This document shows positions 34,454 through 41,920 of a DNA stretch of 64,000 bases, piece by piece. Where the stretch lies: assembly GCF_041154505.1 (NCBI RefSeq), contig NZ_AP028672.1, positions 1,749,001-1,813,000 of the forward strand, read 5' to 3'. The first letter of the stretch is position 1. Every line of letters begins with the position of its first letter. The stretch comes from Acidovorax sp. A79. GTDB taxonomy: Bacteria; Pseudomonadota; Gammaproteobacteria; Burkholderiales; Burkholderiaceae_C. Below the pieces are notes generated by a model, which worked only from the letters and a program-made list of their open reading frames with translations, was not told the DNA's origin and did no database searches. The translations under genes and the position numbers were made by a program.

Positions 34454-37400
34454 TGGCCAGGCGGATGCACCCCGACACCCCCAAGCCCCACGCCCGCTCC
34501 TCGGACTTCAGCGCCGGGGCGTCGTCTTCCGGGCCGCGCCCGCCAGCCCGGCGCGCGCGCCGCGCCGCGCGGGCCGCGGGCTGGCTTCTGGTGGCCCTGG
34601 TGGCGTTGACGATCGCCGCCGTGGCGGCGGTGTGGTGGTGGACGGGCAGCGGCACCTCGCTGGCCACGGCGCTCGCGCGGGCGGCCCGCTACCTGCCGGC
34701 CGGCCAGCAGTTGGAAAGCCGCGAGGTCACCGGATCGCTGCGCCAGGGCGGGCGCATCGGCTGGCTGCGCTGGAGCAGCCCGGACCTGGCCGTCGAGGTC
34801 ACCGACATCCGCCTGGGCTGGCAGCTGGCTCCCCTGCTGCAGCGGCGGCTGGAACTGGGCGAAGTGCATGCCGCGCGCGTGCAGATCACGCCGCAGGGCA
34901 GCCCGCCCGATGCCGAACCCGCCACACCCCTCACGCAGCTTGTGCTGCCGCTGCACATCGGCGTGCCGTTTCGTGTCGACCAGTTGCAATGGGCCGGATC
35001 GCCCGCCGTGCAAGCGCTGGGCCTGGCGGGCGACTACCGGTTTGACGGCCGCGAGCACCGCCTGAACATCGACAGCGTGGAGCTGGCCCAGGGCCGCTAC
35101 AGCGCGCGGGCCACCCTGGGCGCACAGGCCCCCATGGCACTGGATGCCAGCGTGGATGGCACCGTGCACACCGCCGTGCCTGGCGGCGAACCCGCCATGC
35201 AGGTGCAGGCGCACGCCACGCTGCAGGGCACATTGGCCACCGTTTCGGCGCGCTTGCAATTGCAAGCGCGTGTAAGCCCCTCCCCCGGCACCTCCACGCC
35301 CACGCCAGCCCCGGGCACGCGGGGACCCCGGGCTCCAGCGTCGCCCACCAAGGCGCCCGCCCCCGCCCCAGCGCAACCCATGCAGGCCGATGTGCAGGCC
35401 ACGCTCGCGCCCTGGGCGACCCAGCCCCTGCAGGCGGCCAGCGCCACGCTGCACGCCATCGACCTCGCGACGCTCTGGCCCCAGGCGCCGGCGACCCAGT
35501 TGCACGGCACCGTGCAGGCGGGGCCAGGACCGGCAGGCGGCGGCACCCACTGGTCGGTGCAAGCGCAGCTGCGCAACGAGCTCCCAGGCCCCTGGGACCA
35601 GGCCCGCCTGCCCTTGACGGCCCTGCGGGCCGACGCCCGCTATGACGGCACCCGCTGGACCGTGCCTGCCGCCACGGCCTCGGCCGGCGATGGCACGGTG
35701 ACGCTGCAGGGCCACTACACCCCGGCCACCCACGCGATGGAAGGCGAGGCCCAGGTGCGCAACCTGCGCCCCGATGCACTGCACACCGCCTTCGCGGCCG
35801 CCCCTTTGGCAGGCCGCCTCAGCGCGCAGACGGCGCAGGGCGACACCGTGCGCTTCACGGCGGACATCCGCGCCGTCGCGGCGGGCGGCCGGGCTTCCGC
35901 CCTGCGCATCAACACCTTCACCGCGCAAGGCCACTGGCAGCCCGCCCCGCCCCCGCAGGCCGGCACTGGCGGCACGTTGCGGCTCGAACGCCTGCTACTC
36001 GACGCCCTGCAGGCGCGCGCCGAGGCCACCGACCTGCGCATCGCGCTCGGCGGGCCGCCTTCCGTGCAGGGCCAGATGGTGCTGACAGTGCCCGGCGCCA
36101 CCGCCCGTGCCCAGGGCCATGCCGCGCCGCTCGCCGGTGGCGGCGACCTGCAGGTGCAGTGGAGCGACATCGACACCACCCAGCGCTGGCTGGCCAGCCT
36201 GCCGCTGGCGGGCGGCACGCTGCAAGGCGCCATGCAGGGCATCTCCGCCAAGGGCGCGGGGCAGCTCACCGCCCGCTGGAAAGGTGGCTGGCAGACGCTG
36301 GTGCGCCAGCTGCAGGCGGCCGGCGGCGGCAGTGCGCCGCCAGCGGGCAAGGACACCTTCGAGCTGCAGGCCACCCTTGGCACCGCGCACATGGAACTGT
36401 CGCTGCCGCCCGCGCCAGGTACCGGCCGGGGCGCCACCGCGGTACAGCTGCACGCCGTGAAGGCCGAGCTTTCCGGCACCCTCGCACAAGCCGCGCTGTC
36501 GCTGCAAGGAGAGGCCCGCATGGATGCGCCCCAGGGCGCACAGGCCCACCGCCTTGCGCTGCAGACCCGCCTGACCGGCGGGCTGGCCGCCCCCGCGCAG
36601 TGGCAGGTACAGGTCGGCGAGATGCGCCTGCAGGCGCAGGACACACAGCACCCCGGGCCATGGACCCTGCAGCTGTCCGAACCACTGCACATCACCGCGC
36701 GAACCCCGGGCACCGCCCCGTTGTCGGTGGAAACCTCCGCAGGCCAGGCCCGCCTGAACGGCCCGCTGCCGGGCACCGTGGTCCTGCGCTGGCAGCCCGT
36801 GCGCCTGGCCTCCGGGCCCGCGCTGCGGGTGCAGACCCAGGGCACGCTGCAAGGCCTGCCCATGGCCTGGGTCGACGCGCTGGGCGCGGGAGACACCCCT
36901 GCTGCCGCGGGCCGCACGGCCCAGCCCCTGCTGGCCCGCATGGGCCTGGCCAGCAGCATCGTGCTGGACGGCCAGTGGAACGTGGACACCACCACGGCCA
37001 ACCCGCGCGCCAGCGCCAGCCTGCGCCGGGCCAGCGGCGACCTGCGCATCCTGGCCGGAGACCCCACCGCCGTGACGGCCGTGCAGAGCAGCGGCCAGGG
37101 CAAGGGCGCGGGCGCCGCCACCGCGATCGCCACCGAGGCCTCGGCAGCACCGGCGGGAGCGGGCACGGCAGCGGGTGTGCGCGAGGCCGAGGCCACCCTC
37201 GATCTGGAGGGCGAAGCCCTGCGGGCGCGTGTGCGGTGGATGAGCGAGCGCGCCGGAGAGATCGACGCCAGCGTGAACACCCGCCTGTCACTCGCGGGGC
37301 CCGCGGCCGCCTCGCCCCCCGCACCCGCTCGGCCGGGCGCGGCAGACGCACCACAGCGCACCGGCACCGCAAGCCTTGCCTGGGCACCGGATGCGCCACT

Positions 37401-38793
37401 GGCTGGCACGCTGCGCGCGCGCATGCCCGACGTGGGCGTGTGGTCGGCCCTGGCCCCGCCCGGCTGGCGCGTGCGCGGCACGCTGGACGCGAGCGCCACC
37501 CTGTCGGGCACCCGCAACGCGCCGCGCTGGTCGGGAACCCTGGGCGCGGACGACCTGGCCGTGCGGTCCGCCGTGGACGGCGTGGACCTGCAGGGCGGCC
37601 GCCTGCGTGCCACGCTGCAAGGCAACCAGCTCGACATCACCGAGTTCCGCCTGCAGGGCGGGCGCGGCAGCGGCGCGCGCATCGCGGGCTTCAGCGGCAA
37701 CCGCACGGCCGCGCCGCAGGACGGCGGCACCCTCACCGGCACCGGCCGCATCACCTGGGGCGATGCCGCCAACGGCCTCTCGGGCATTGCCATGGGATTT
37801 CAGGCGGAGGCCAAGGCCCTGCAGGTGCTCGTGCGCGCAGACCGGCAGATCAGCGTGTCGGGCCAGCTGCAGGCCCAGCTGCAGCAGGGCCAGATCAGCC
37901 TGCGCGGCAAGCTCACCACCGACCGGGCCACCATCATCCTGCCCGACGAAAACGCCCCCAGCCTGGGCTCGGACGTCGTCGTGCGCTCGGCCGCCAAGGA
38001 CCGCGAGGACCAGGCCAGGGCGCAGGCCGCCGCGAAGGCCAGCCAGGTGGCGGCGCAGGCGGAAACCGCCAAGCCACCCGACATCGCGGTCACCCTCAAC
38101 CTGGGCCGCGACTTCGCGCTGAGCGGCCATGGCATCACCACCCGGCTGACGGGCGAGGTGGACATCCGCAGCAGCGCCGTGCCCGGCGCCCCACCCCGCG
38201 TGACAGGCGAGGTGCGCACCGAGGAAGGCCGCTACCGGGCCTGGGGACAGATGCTGGACGTGGAGACCGGGCTCATCCGCTTCAACGGCCCATACAACAA
38301 CCCGTCGCTGGACATCCTCGCGCTGCGCCCCAACATCAGCGTGCGCGCGGGCGTGCAGGTCACGGGCAGCGCCCAGGCCCCCCGCGTGCGCCTGTATTCC
38401 GACCCCGAACTGCCCGACGCTGAAAAACTCTCGTGGGTGGTGCTGGGCCGCAACGCAGCCGCGGGCGGCGCCGAGGCCGCCGTGCTGCAGCAGGCCGCGC
38501 TGGCGCTGCTGGGGAGGGGCGGTAACAACAACACGGCGGCCAACATGGCCAGCCGGGTCGGCCTGGACGAGATCGGCTTCAAGGGCCCCGGCTCCGGCGA
38601 AGACGCCAGCGCCGCCGCCCTCACCTTCGGCAAGCGCCTGTCCAAGGACCTGTACGTGACCTACGAACGCAGCCTGTCGGGCACGCTGGGCACGCTGTAC
38701 ATCTTCTACGACCTCTCGCGCCGCCTCACGCTGCGCGGGCAGACCGGCGAGAAGAGCGCGGTGGACATCATCTACACGGTGAAGTACGACTGA
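34453..38793 (+). CDS. tamB: Translocation and assembly module TamB (DUF490)
   Basis: 1446 residues. A single N-terminal membrane helix (about 43-64) is followed by a very long repetitive beta-rich periplasmic region, and the conserved DUF490 end is at about 1100-1446 (GRYRAWGQMLDVETGLIRFN, then SWVVLGRNAA and YVTYERSLSGTLG). It spans the periplasm and works with TamA. Internal low-complexity Ala/Pro/Gly stretches (near 35.3 and 37.3 kb) explain the many spurious open frames here. It is the last host gene before the prophage. Confidence 0.95.
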   Translation: MARRMHPDTPKPHARSSDFSAGASSSGPRPPARRARRAARAAGWLLVALVALTIAAVAAVWWWTGSGTSLATALARAARYLPAGQQLESREVTGSLRQGGRIGWLRWSSPDLAVEVTDIRLGWQLAPLLQRRLELGEVHAARVQITPQGSPPDAEPATPLTQLVLPLHIGVPFRVDQLQWAGSPAVQALGLAGDYRFDGREHRLNIDSVELAQGRYSARATLGAQAPMALDASVDGTVHTAVPGGEPAMQVQAHATLQGTLATVSARLQLQARVSPSPGTSTPTPAPGTRGPRAPASPTKAPAPAPAQPMQADVQATLAPWATQPLQAASATLHAIDLATLWPQAPATQLHGTVQAGPGPAGGGTHWSVQAQLRNELPGPWDQARLPLTALRADARYDGTRWTVPAATASAGDGTVTLQGHYTPATHAMEGEAQVRNLRPDALHTAFAAAPLAGRLSAQTAQGDTVRFTADIRAVAAGGRASALRINTFTAQGHWQPAPPPQAGTGGTLRLERLLLDALQARAEATDLRIALGGPPSVQGQMVLTVPGATARAQGHAAPLAGGGDLQVQWSDIDTTQRWLASLPLAGGTLQGAMQGISAKGAGQLTARWKGGWQTLVRQLQAAGGGSAPPAGKDTFELQATLGTAHMELSLPPAPGTGRGATAVQLHAVKAELSGTLAQAALSLQGEARMDAPQGAQAHRLALQTRLTGGLAAPAQWQVQVGEMRLQAQDTQHPGPWTLQLSEPLHITARTPGTAPLSVETSAGQARLNGPLPGTVVLRWQPVRLASGPALRVQTQGTLQGLPMAWVDALGAGDTPAAAGRTAQPLLARMGLASSIVLDGQWNVDTTTANPRASASLRRASGDLRILAGDPTAVTAVQSSGQGKGAGAATAIATEASAAPAGAGTAAGVREAEATLDLEGEALRARVRWMSERAGEIDASVNTRLSLAGPAAASPPAPARPGAADAPQRTGTASLAWAPDAPLAGTLRARMPDVGVWSALAPPGWRVRGTLDASATLSGTRNAPRWSGTLGADDLAVRSAVDGVDLQGGRLRATLQGNQLDITEFRLQGGRGSGARIAGFSGNRTAAPQDGGTLTGTGRITWGDAANGLSGIAMGFQAEAKALQVLVRADRQISVSGQLQAQLQQGQISLRGKLTTDRATIILPDENAPSLGSDVVVRSAAKDREDQARAQAAAKASQVAAQAETAKPPDIAVTLNLGRDFALSGHGITTRLTGEVDIRSSAVPGAPPRVTGEVRTEEGRYRAWGQMLDVETGLIRFNGPYNNPSLDILALRPNISVRAGVQVTGSAQAPRVRLYSDPELPDAEKLSWVVLGRNAAAGGAEAAVLQQAALALLGRGGNNNTAANMASRVGLDEIGFKGPGSGEDASAAALTFGKRLSKDLYVTYERSLSGTLGTLYIFYDLSRRLTLRGQTGEKSAVDIIYTVKYD

Positions 38794-38926
38794 GGCCCCA
38801 CCTCCGGGAAGGCACGCGCGGCCCCACTACAATGCGCGGCTGCCTCCTCGTAGTTCACGGGGACGATTCCATAGACAAAATCAAAACCTCGTATCAATTC
38901 TGTATCGTTGATACGAGGCTGCTAGT
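38794..38926. other. Host/prophage junction region
   Basis: 133 nt between tamB and the first prophage gene. A -10-like TACAAT (38827-38832) is followed by GCCTCCTCGTAGTTCA, which looks like the 5' end of a tRNA but does not continue as one. TAGTTCA recurs at 38923-38929 after the terminator hairpin. The left attachment site should lie here, but the other att copy is outside the window, so the exact boundary is unknown. Confidence 0.4.
38877..38918 (-). terminator. Terminator at the left end of the prophage late operon
   Basis: Perfect 11-bp arms CCTCGTATCAA/TTGATACGAGG with a 10-nt loop (38887-38918). On the minus strand it is followed by TTTTGATTTTG, giving an intrinsic terminator 9 nt past the last prophage gene. 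On the plus strand no T-tract follows, so it does not serve tamB well. Confidence 0.7.
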
Positions 38927-39103
38927 TCAATCTATCCTAGGCGGCGGCCCTTCGTCCCTTGCTGGGTAACACTCCCGAAGCACCCTTTCACGCAGCGCTA
39001 CATCCAGTTCGCGCCGCTCTCGCCGCAGGCGCTCATTCAGCTGTTTGATGGCCTTGCGGCCAGGGCGGGCGCCCTGGTGGCGTGCATACGCGTGCACGTT
39101 CAT
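38927..39103 (-). CDS. Small basic prophage protein coupled to Rz
   Basis: 58 residues, start MNVHAYARHQGARPGRKAIK, rich in Arg and Glu and predicted helical, with no membrane segment or signal. It starts inside the Rz stop codon (ATGA overlap at 39100-39103), which is the coupling used throughout this late operon, and ends just before the operon terminator. Too short and too plain for a family call. Function unknown. Confidence 0.55.
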   Translation of the reverse strand: MNVHAYARHQGARPGRKAIKQLNERLRRERRELDVALRERVLRECYPARDEGPPPRID

Positions 39104-39633
39104 GGCGCCGTGCCCTGCTGCCGGCGCTCCTCAATGTCCAGGATCTGGTTCAGCTGGTCGGCCACCGCGCCGTAGCGCACCTTGCACTGGGCTATCCAGT
39201 CTGCTGTGTCTCTTTCGCTGGCGAAGCCGGTGTTAGGGGTATCGGCGGCAGCGGCTGGGGCCGCACCTGCAGGTTGGCCGGCAGGGGTTCGTAGCCCGAG
39301 CGAACTTGCGGTGCCGAGATTGTTGAGCATGCCGACAGTGCGAGCATCGAGGCACTGGCGATCACGAGACAAAGTAGCGATCTGCGCACGGGCGTCTCCT
39401 AGTTGGGTATTGAGTGTGGCCACCGCAGAGGCGTGGCGGCCGCTGGCGGTGTCGTTGAACTTGCGCTGCTGGCGGGCGTCGGTCTGCCGGGCCTCTTCAG
39501 CCTGGCGGGCCAGTTCCAGGCGCTGTGCCTCTTTCGCACCGTGGCGCCATTCCTGCAGGCGCCACGTGCCGGCGCTGGCCAGCGCTGCGGCCACCAGGCC
39601 GGCGGCAACGTAGGGGTAGAGGCCGGCGATCAT
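39100..39633 (-). CDS. i-spanin (Rz-like) lysis protein
   Basis: 177 residues with one N-terminal membrane helix (about 5-22, YVAAGLVAAALASAG). A long charged coiled coil follows (about 28-100, including EAQRLELARQAEEARQ and ATLNTQLGDARAQIATLSRD). This is the inner-membrane spanin layout. An outer-membrane lipoprotein frame, Rz1, is embedded within it. The gene starts inside the stop codon of the peptidase gene (ATGA). Confidence 0.85.
   Translation of the reverse strand: MIAGLYPYVAAGLVAAALASAGTWRLQEWRHGAKEAQRLELARQAEEARQTDARQQRKFNDTASGRHASAVATLNTQLGDARAQIATLSRDRQCLDARTVGMLNNLGTASSLGLRTPAGQPAGAAPAAAADTPNTGFASERDTADWIAQCKVRYGAVADQLNQILDIEERRQQGTAP
39192..39389 (-). CDS. o-spanin (Rz1-like) lipoprotein embedded in Rz
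   Basis: 65 residues in a different frame wholly inside the Rz gene. The signal with lipobox LALSAC gives Cys21, followed by a short proline-rich mature part (PLPANLQVRPQPLPPIPLTP). This is diagnostic of Rz1. With Rz it would fuse inner and outer membrane at the end of lysis. Confidence 0.85.
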   Translation of the reverse strand: MRRSLLCLVIASASMLALSACSTISAPQVRSGYEPLPANLQVRPQPLPPIPLTPASPAKETQQTG

Positions 39634-40088
39634 GGCAACTCCTGAATGCCCAGCTGGGCACCTTTGTCCGTGATCGTGATCACGCGGTTGGCAGGCTTGT
39701 CGGGCACACGTGTGGACACGTGTACCCATTGCTTGCCCTTCACGCCCTCCAGGATGAGCTGGCCAATGCCCAGCACGGATACCAGAGGCGCCAACGTGCG
39801 CGCGATCTGCGTGGGGGTGCCGTAGCCAGGCGCAACGATGTCGGCGGCGTAGCCCTGGGTGTGGTCGCTGCTGGTGACGCCGCCCACGGCCGCGTTGACC
39901 TGGCGGCCGCGATAGCCGCTGGTGACCGTGACAGGGGCATTCAACGTGCTGCGGATGCGTTCCAGCATCTCCGCCGTAAGCACCAGACGGGGCAGCAGTT
40001 CGGGCGGCGGGGTGTTGTCGATACCAAGTCGGCTGGCCGTGGTGCTGGCCGTCAGTTCGGCCAGCGTGAAGTGCGGTGTGAGTTGCAT
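39630..40088 (-). CDS. M15-type D-Ala-D-Ala peptidase, probable endolysin
   Basis: 152 residues. The Peptidase_M15_3 fold is shown by FTLAELTASTTASRLGI, then VTSGYRGRQVNAAVGGVTSSDHTQGYAADI, where the metal-site SxHxxGxAxD is read as SDHTQGYAAD, and the late His in KQWVHVS. No signal peptide, so export would need the holin. It sits between holin-like and spanin genes, as expected for the lysis cassette. Overlaps Rz by ATGA. Confidence 0.88.
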   Translation of the reverse strand: MQLTPHFTLAELTASTTASRLGIDNTPPPELLPRLVLTAEMLERIRSTLNAPVTVTSGYRGRQVNAAVGGVTSSDHTQGYAADIVAPGYGTPTQIARTLAPLVSVLGIGQLILEGVKGKQWVHVSTRVPDKPANRVITITDKGAQLGIQELP

Positions 40089-40090
40089 GG

Positions 40091-40432
40091 CTATCCCTCT
40101 TTGACGCGAGTACGAAAAATCAAAACCGCAAAGCCCAACACGATGCAGGTGTCCTGCAACGTGGGGGCCTGCGTGGGCATGAGCAGCGGCCAGATGGCTC
40201 CGGCGCGCGACATCGGCAGGAAGGGCATCAGCGGGGCCAGCAAGGCCCCTGCCCCGCCGAAGGCAAGGAAGAGCCAGGCCAGCGCCTTGAGCCACTCCGT
40301 GACGCGTTCCCGCGCGCCCAGGCCGCGCCTGCAGGGGGCGGTGCGCTCCAGCTTGTTCAGTGCTTCAGCCAGCACCACCAGGCCGGCAAACCAGTGCAGG
40401 GTCTGCAGCGTGATCAACAGCGCGTTGTTCAT
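40091..40432 (-). CDS. Small membrane protein of the lysis cassette, holin-like
   Basis: 113 residues with three hydrophobic segments (about 5-23, 47-68 and 88-104) and charged connectors. It starts inside the stop codon of the preceding membrane protein gene (ATGA) and ends 2 nt before the endolysin start. Position and topology fit a holin or antiholin, but no family is recognised. Confidence 0.6.
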   Translation of the reverse strand: MNNALLITLQTLHWFAGLVVLAEALNKLERTAPCRRGLGARERVTEWLKALAWLFLAFGGAGALLAPLMPFLPMSRAGAIWPLLMPTQAPTLQDTCIVLGFAVLIFRTRVKEG

Positions 40433-40851
40433 GATGTGGCTCCATTCGGGCCTGCGGGCGGCGGCACGGTCGGCCCGCCGCTCAGGCGCTTGATGGCAAA
40501 CATCAGCACCTGCTGCGCGCCCCCGCCCACAGCGAAGGCGCCGCCCAGCAGCAGCGACTCGGGCAACTGCGCCACCAACATGGCCAGTGGCGTGAGGTAG
40601 CCCGCCGTGAGGCTGCTGGCGCATGCGACGGCCATGCGCCGCAGCGTGGTGCGCAGCAGCTCCTGCCAGCTGTCGATGGAGCCCGGCACGGCGTTGAGCA
40701 GGATGATTGCCACCAGGCTGCCCGCGAAACCCGCAATAAGCAGATCCGCACGGAGGCCCAGCGGAACACCGAATGCAGTGATAGCCGACGTGGACGCGGC
40801 CGCGACAGCGACCGTGGCGATGCCGGCGGCGGTGGACGTGGGTTCAGGCAT
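40429..40851 (-). CDS. Phage membrane protein, probable holin
   Basis: 140 residues with three to four hydrophobic helices (about 10-32, 40-58, 72-90, 96-115) and a short polar tail ending GPTVPPPAGPNGATS. First gene of the lysis cassette. Its start lies 27 nt after an intrinsic-terminator hairpin located inside the 3' end of the preceding gene, with which it overlaps by 8 nt. Confidence 0.65.
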   Translation of the reverse strand: MPEPTSTAAGIATVAVAAASTSAITAFGVPLGLRADLLIAGFAGSLVAIILLNAVPGSIDSWQELLRTTLRRMAVACASSLTAGYLTPLAMLVAQLPESLLLGGAFAVGGGAQQVLMFAIKRLSGGPTVPPPAGPNGATS

Positions 40852-41347
40852 CCGGGCTCCCCGCGCCTGCAGCAGGCAATAAAAAACCCGCCGAGGCGGG
40901 TTGTGTGTTGTTGGTGGTGACCGCGCCGGGCGGCCGCCTTGTGAGCGCGGCCCACAGGCTGCAGGGGTCGAAGCGCCAGGCATCGGGCATGCCCAGCATC
41001 GCGGCCACGGCCTCGCTGCAGAGCCACCGCGCCTTGTCGTGCCCGAGGCGGCGGGCAATGAAGCCAGCCAGGCCCAGCAGGTCATAGGGCTGGCCATGGT
41101 GCAGCTGAAGCCACAGCCAAGCATCGTCCACGTTGCCGGCCACCTCGATGAGGTCCCAGTGCCCAGGATCAAGCGGCATGTGTTTGACGCGCACGCCACC
41201 GTCCATGAACGATGCCGATGCACAGATGGCAAGGCCGTTGGCATCGGTGCCCAGCACAAGCTCGCAGTGGCTGTACGGGCCTCGCAGCCACCACGCGGTC
41301 ACGCGGTTGAAAAGGCGCGCTCGGCCTTTGTAGAAGGCGACCTGCAT
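40844..41347 (-). CDS. NlpC/P60- or YiiX-like cysteine peptidase, tail tip
   Basis: 167 residues. The N-terminal part reads FYKGRARLFNRVTAWWLRGP then YSHCELVLG, the Cys/His layout of papain-like NlpC/YiiX enzymes. A later WLCSEAVAAMLG gives a second Cys. Tail-associated enzymes of this kind help local cell-wall opening. The start ATG at 41347 overlaps the previous stop by one base; a GTG one codon upstream is possible. The 3' end contains a terminator. Confidence 0.75.
   Translation of the reverse strand: MQVAFYKGRARLFNRVTAWWLRGPYSHCELVLGTDANGLAICASASFMDGGVRVKHMPLDPGHWDLIEVAGNVDDAWLWLQLHHGQPYDLLGLAGFIARRLGHDKARWLCSEAVAAMLGMPDAWRFDPCSLWAALTRRPPGAVTTNNTQPASAGFLLPAAGAGSPDA
40879..40902 (-). terminator. 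Intrinsic terminator inside the 3' end of the tail-tip peptidase gene
   Basis: On the minus strand AACCCGCC-TC-GGCGGGTT (8-bp arms, or 6 with a CTCG loop) is followed by TTTTTATTG. It lies within codons for TQPASAGFLLP, 35 nt before the gene's own stop and 27 nt before the holin start. It is therefore both coding and a termination signal. Confidence 0.8.
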
Positions 41348-41910
41348 CACAGTGGCCTCTCGATGGGCTGGATAGGCGCGTCCAAGATCTCCAGCGCGCG
41401 CCCCACGGCCAGCAAGCCCAGAGTCTCCAACAGCGTCACGCCGTCGCGAATATCCTGACGGGTGAGTTCGATGAACGTTGCAGCGGCCACGTCTGCGAGG
41501 TAGGCCCGCAGCATCGCGGACTGCTGGCGCGCGGGCATGGGTGCGCCGGGTTCATCCAGCGCGGCCAGTTCGAGCGTGGCCTTTTCGACCATGGTGAAGC
41601 GGTTGCGGAACGCCAGACGCGTGATGCGCATCGTTGCGCTGGCCGCTGCCTCACGCGCTGCGATCTCGTCGGCATACAGGATCTCAAAGTCCGCTTGCGA
41701 GATCACGGCCAGCACGCCCGGCACGGCAGCGTCCGATTCGTCGGGGCACGTTCCGAACATTTCGGGCGCGTCCGTGGGATAAGCGCTCTCGCGCGCCCAG
41801 ACGAACTCCAGGCCATCCACTACAGGCATGGTGGGGCCATTCGCCGCAGGCGCCTCGGTCACTGGCACGCCGGTGATTGCATCGACGTACGTGTATTTGA
41901 TGTACTGCAT
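41347..41910 (-). CDS. Phage tail-associated protein
   Basis: 187 residues, starts MQYIKYTYVDAITGVPVTEA and has an acidic N-terminal half and a helical C-terminal half (FRNRFTMVEKATLELAALDE, LETLGLLAVGRALEILDAPI). It lies between the tail fibre and tail-tip peptidase genes, so a tail fibre assembly or tip role is likely. No family recognised. Confidence 0.7.
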   Translation of the reverse strand: MQYIKYTYVDAITGVPVTEAPAANGPTMPVVDGLEFVWARESAYPTDAPEMFGTCPDESDAAVPGVLAVISQADFEILYADEIAAREAAASATMRITRLAFRNRFTMVEKATLELAALDEPGAPMPARQQSAMLRAYLADVAAATFIELTRQDIRDGVTLLETLGLLAVGRALEILDAPIQPIERPL

Positions 41911-41920
41911 CGTTTCCCCT

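Noticed and set aside
35715..37793. 692-residue minus-strand frame opposite tamB
   Set aside because: Cys/Ser/Arg-rich antisense shadow; tamB on the plus strand has full domain structure and coupled start.
38838..38860. tRNA gene at the prophage boundary
   Set aside because: Only the first 15-16 nt look tRNA-like; no anticodon or T-arm follows, so it is not annotated as a tRNA.
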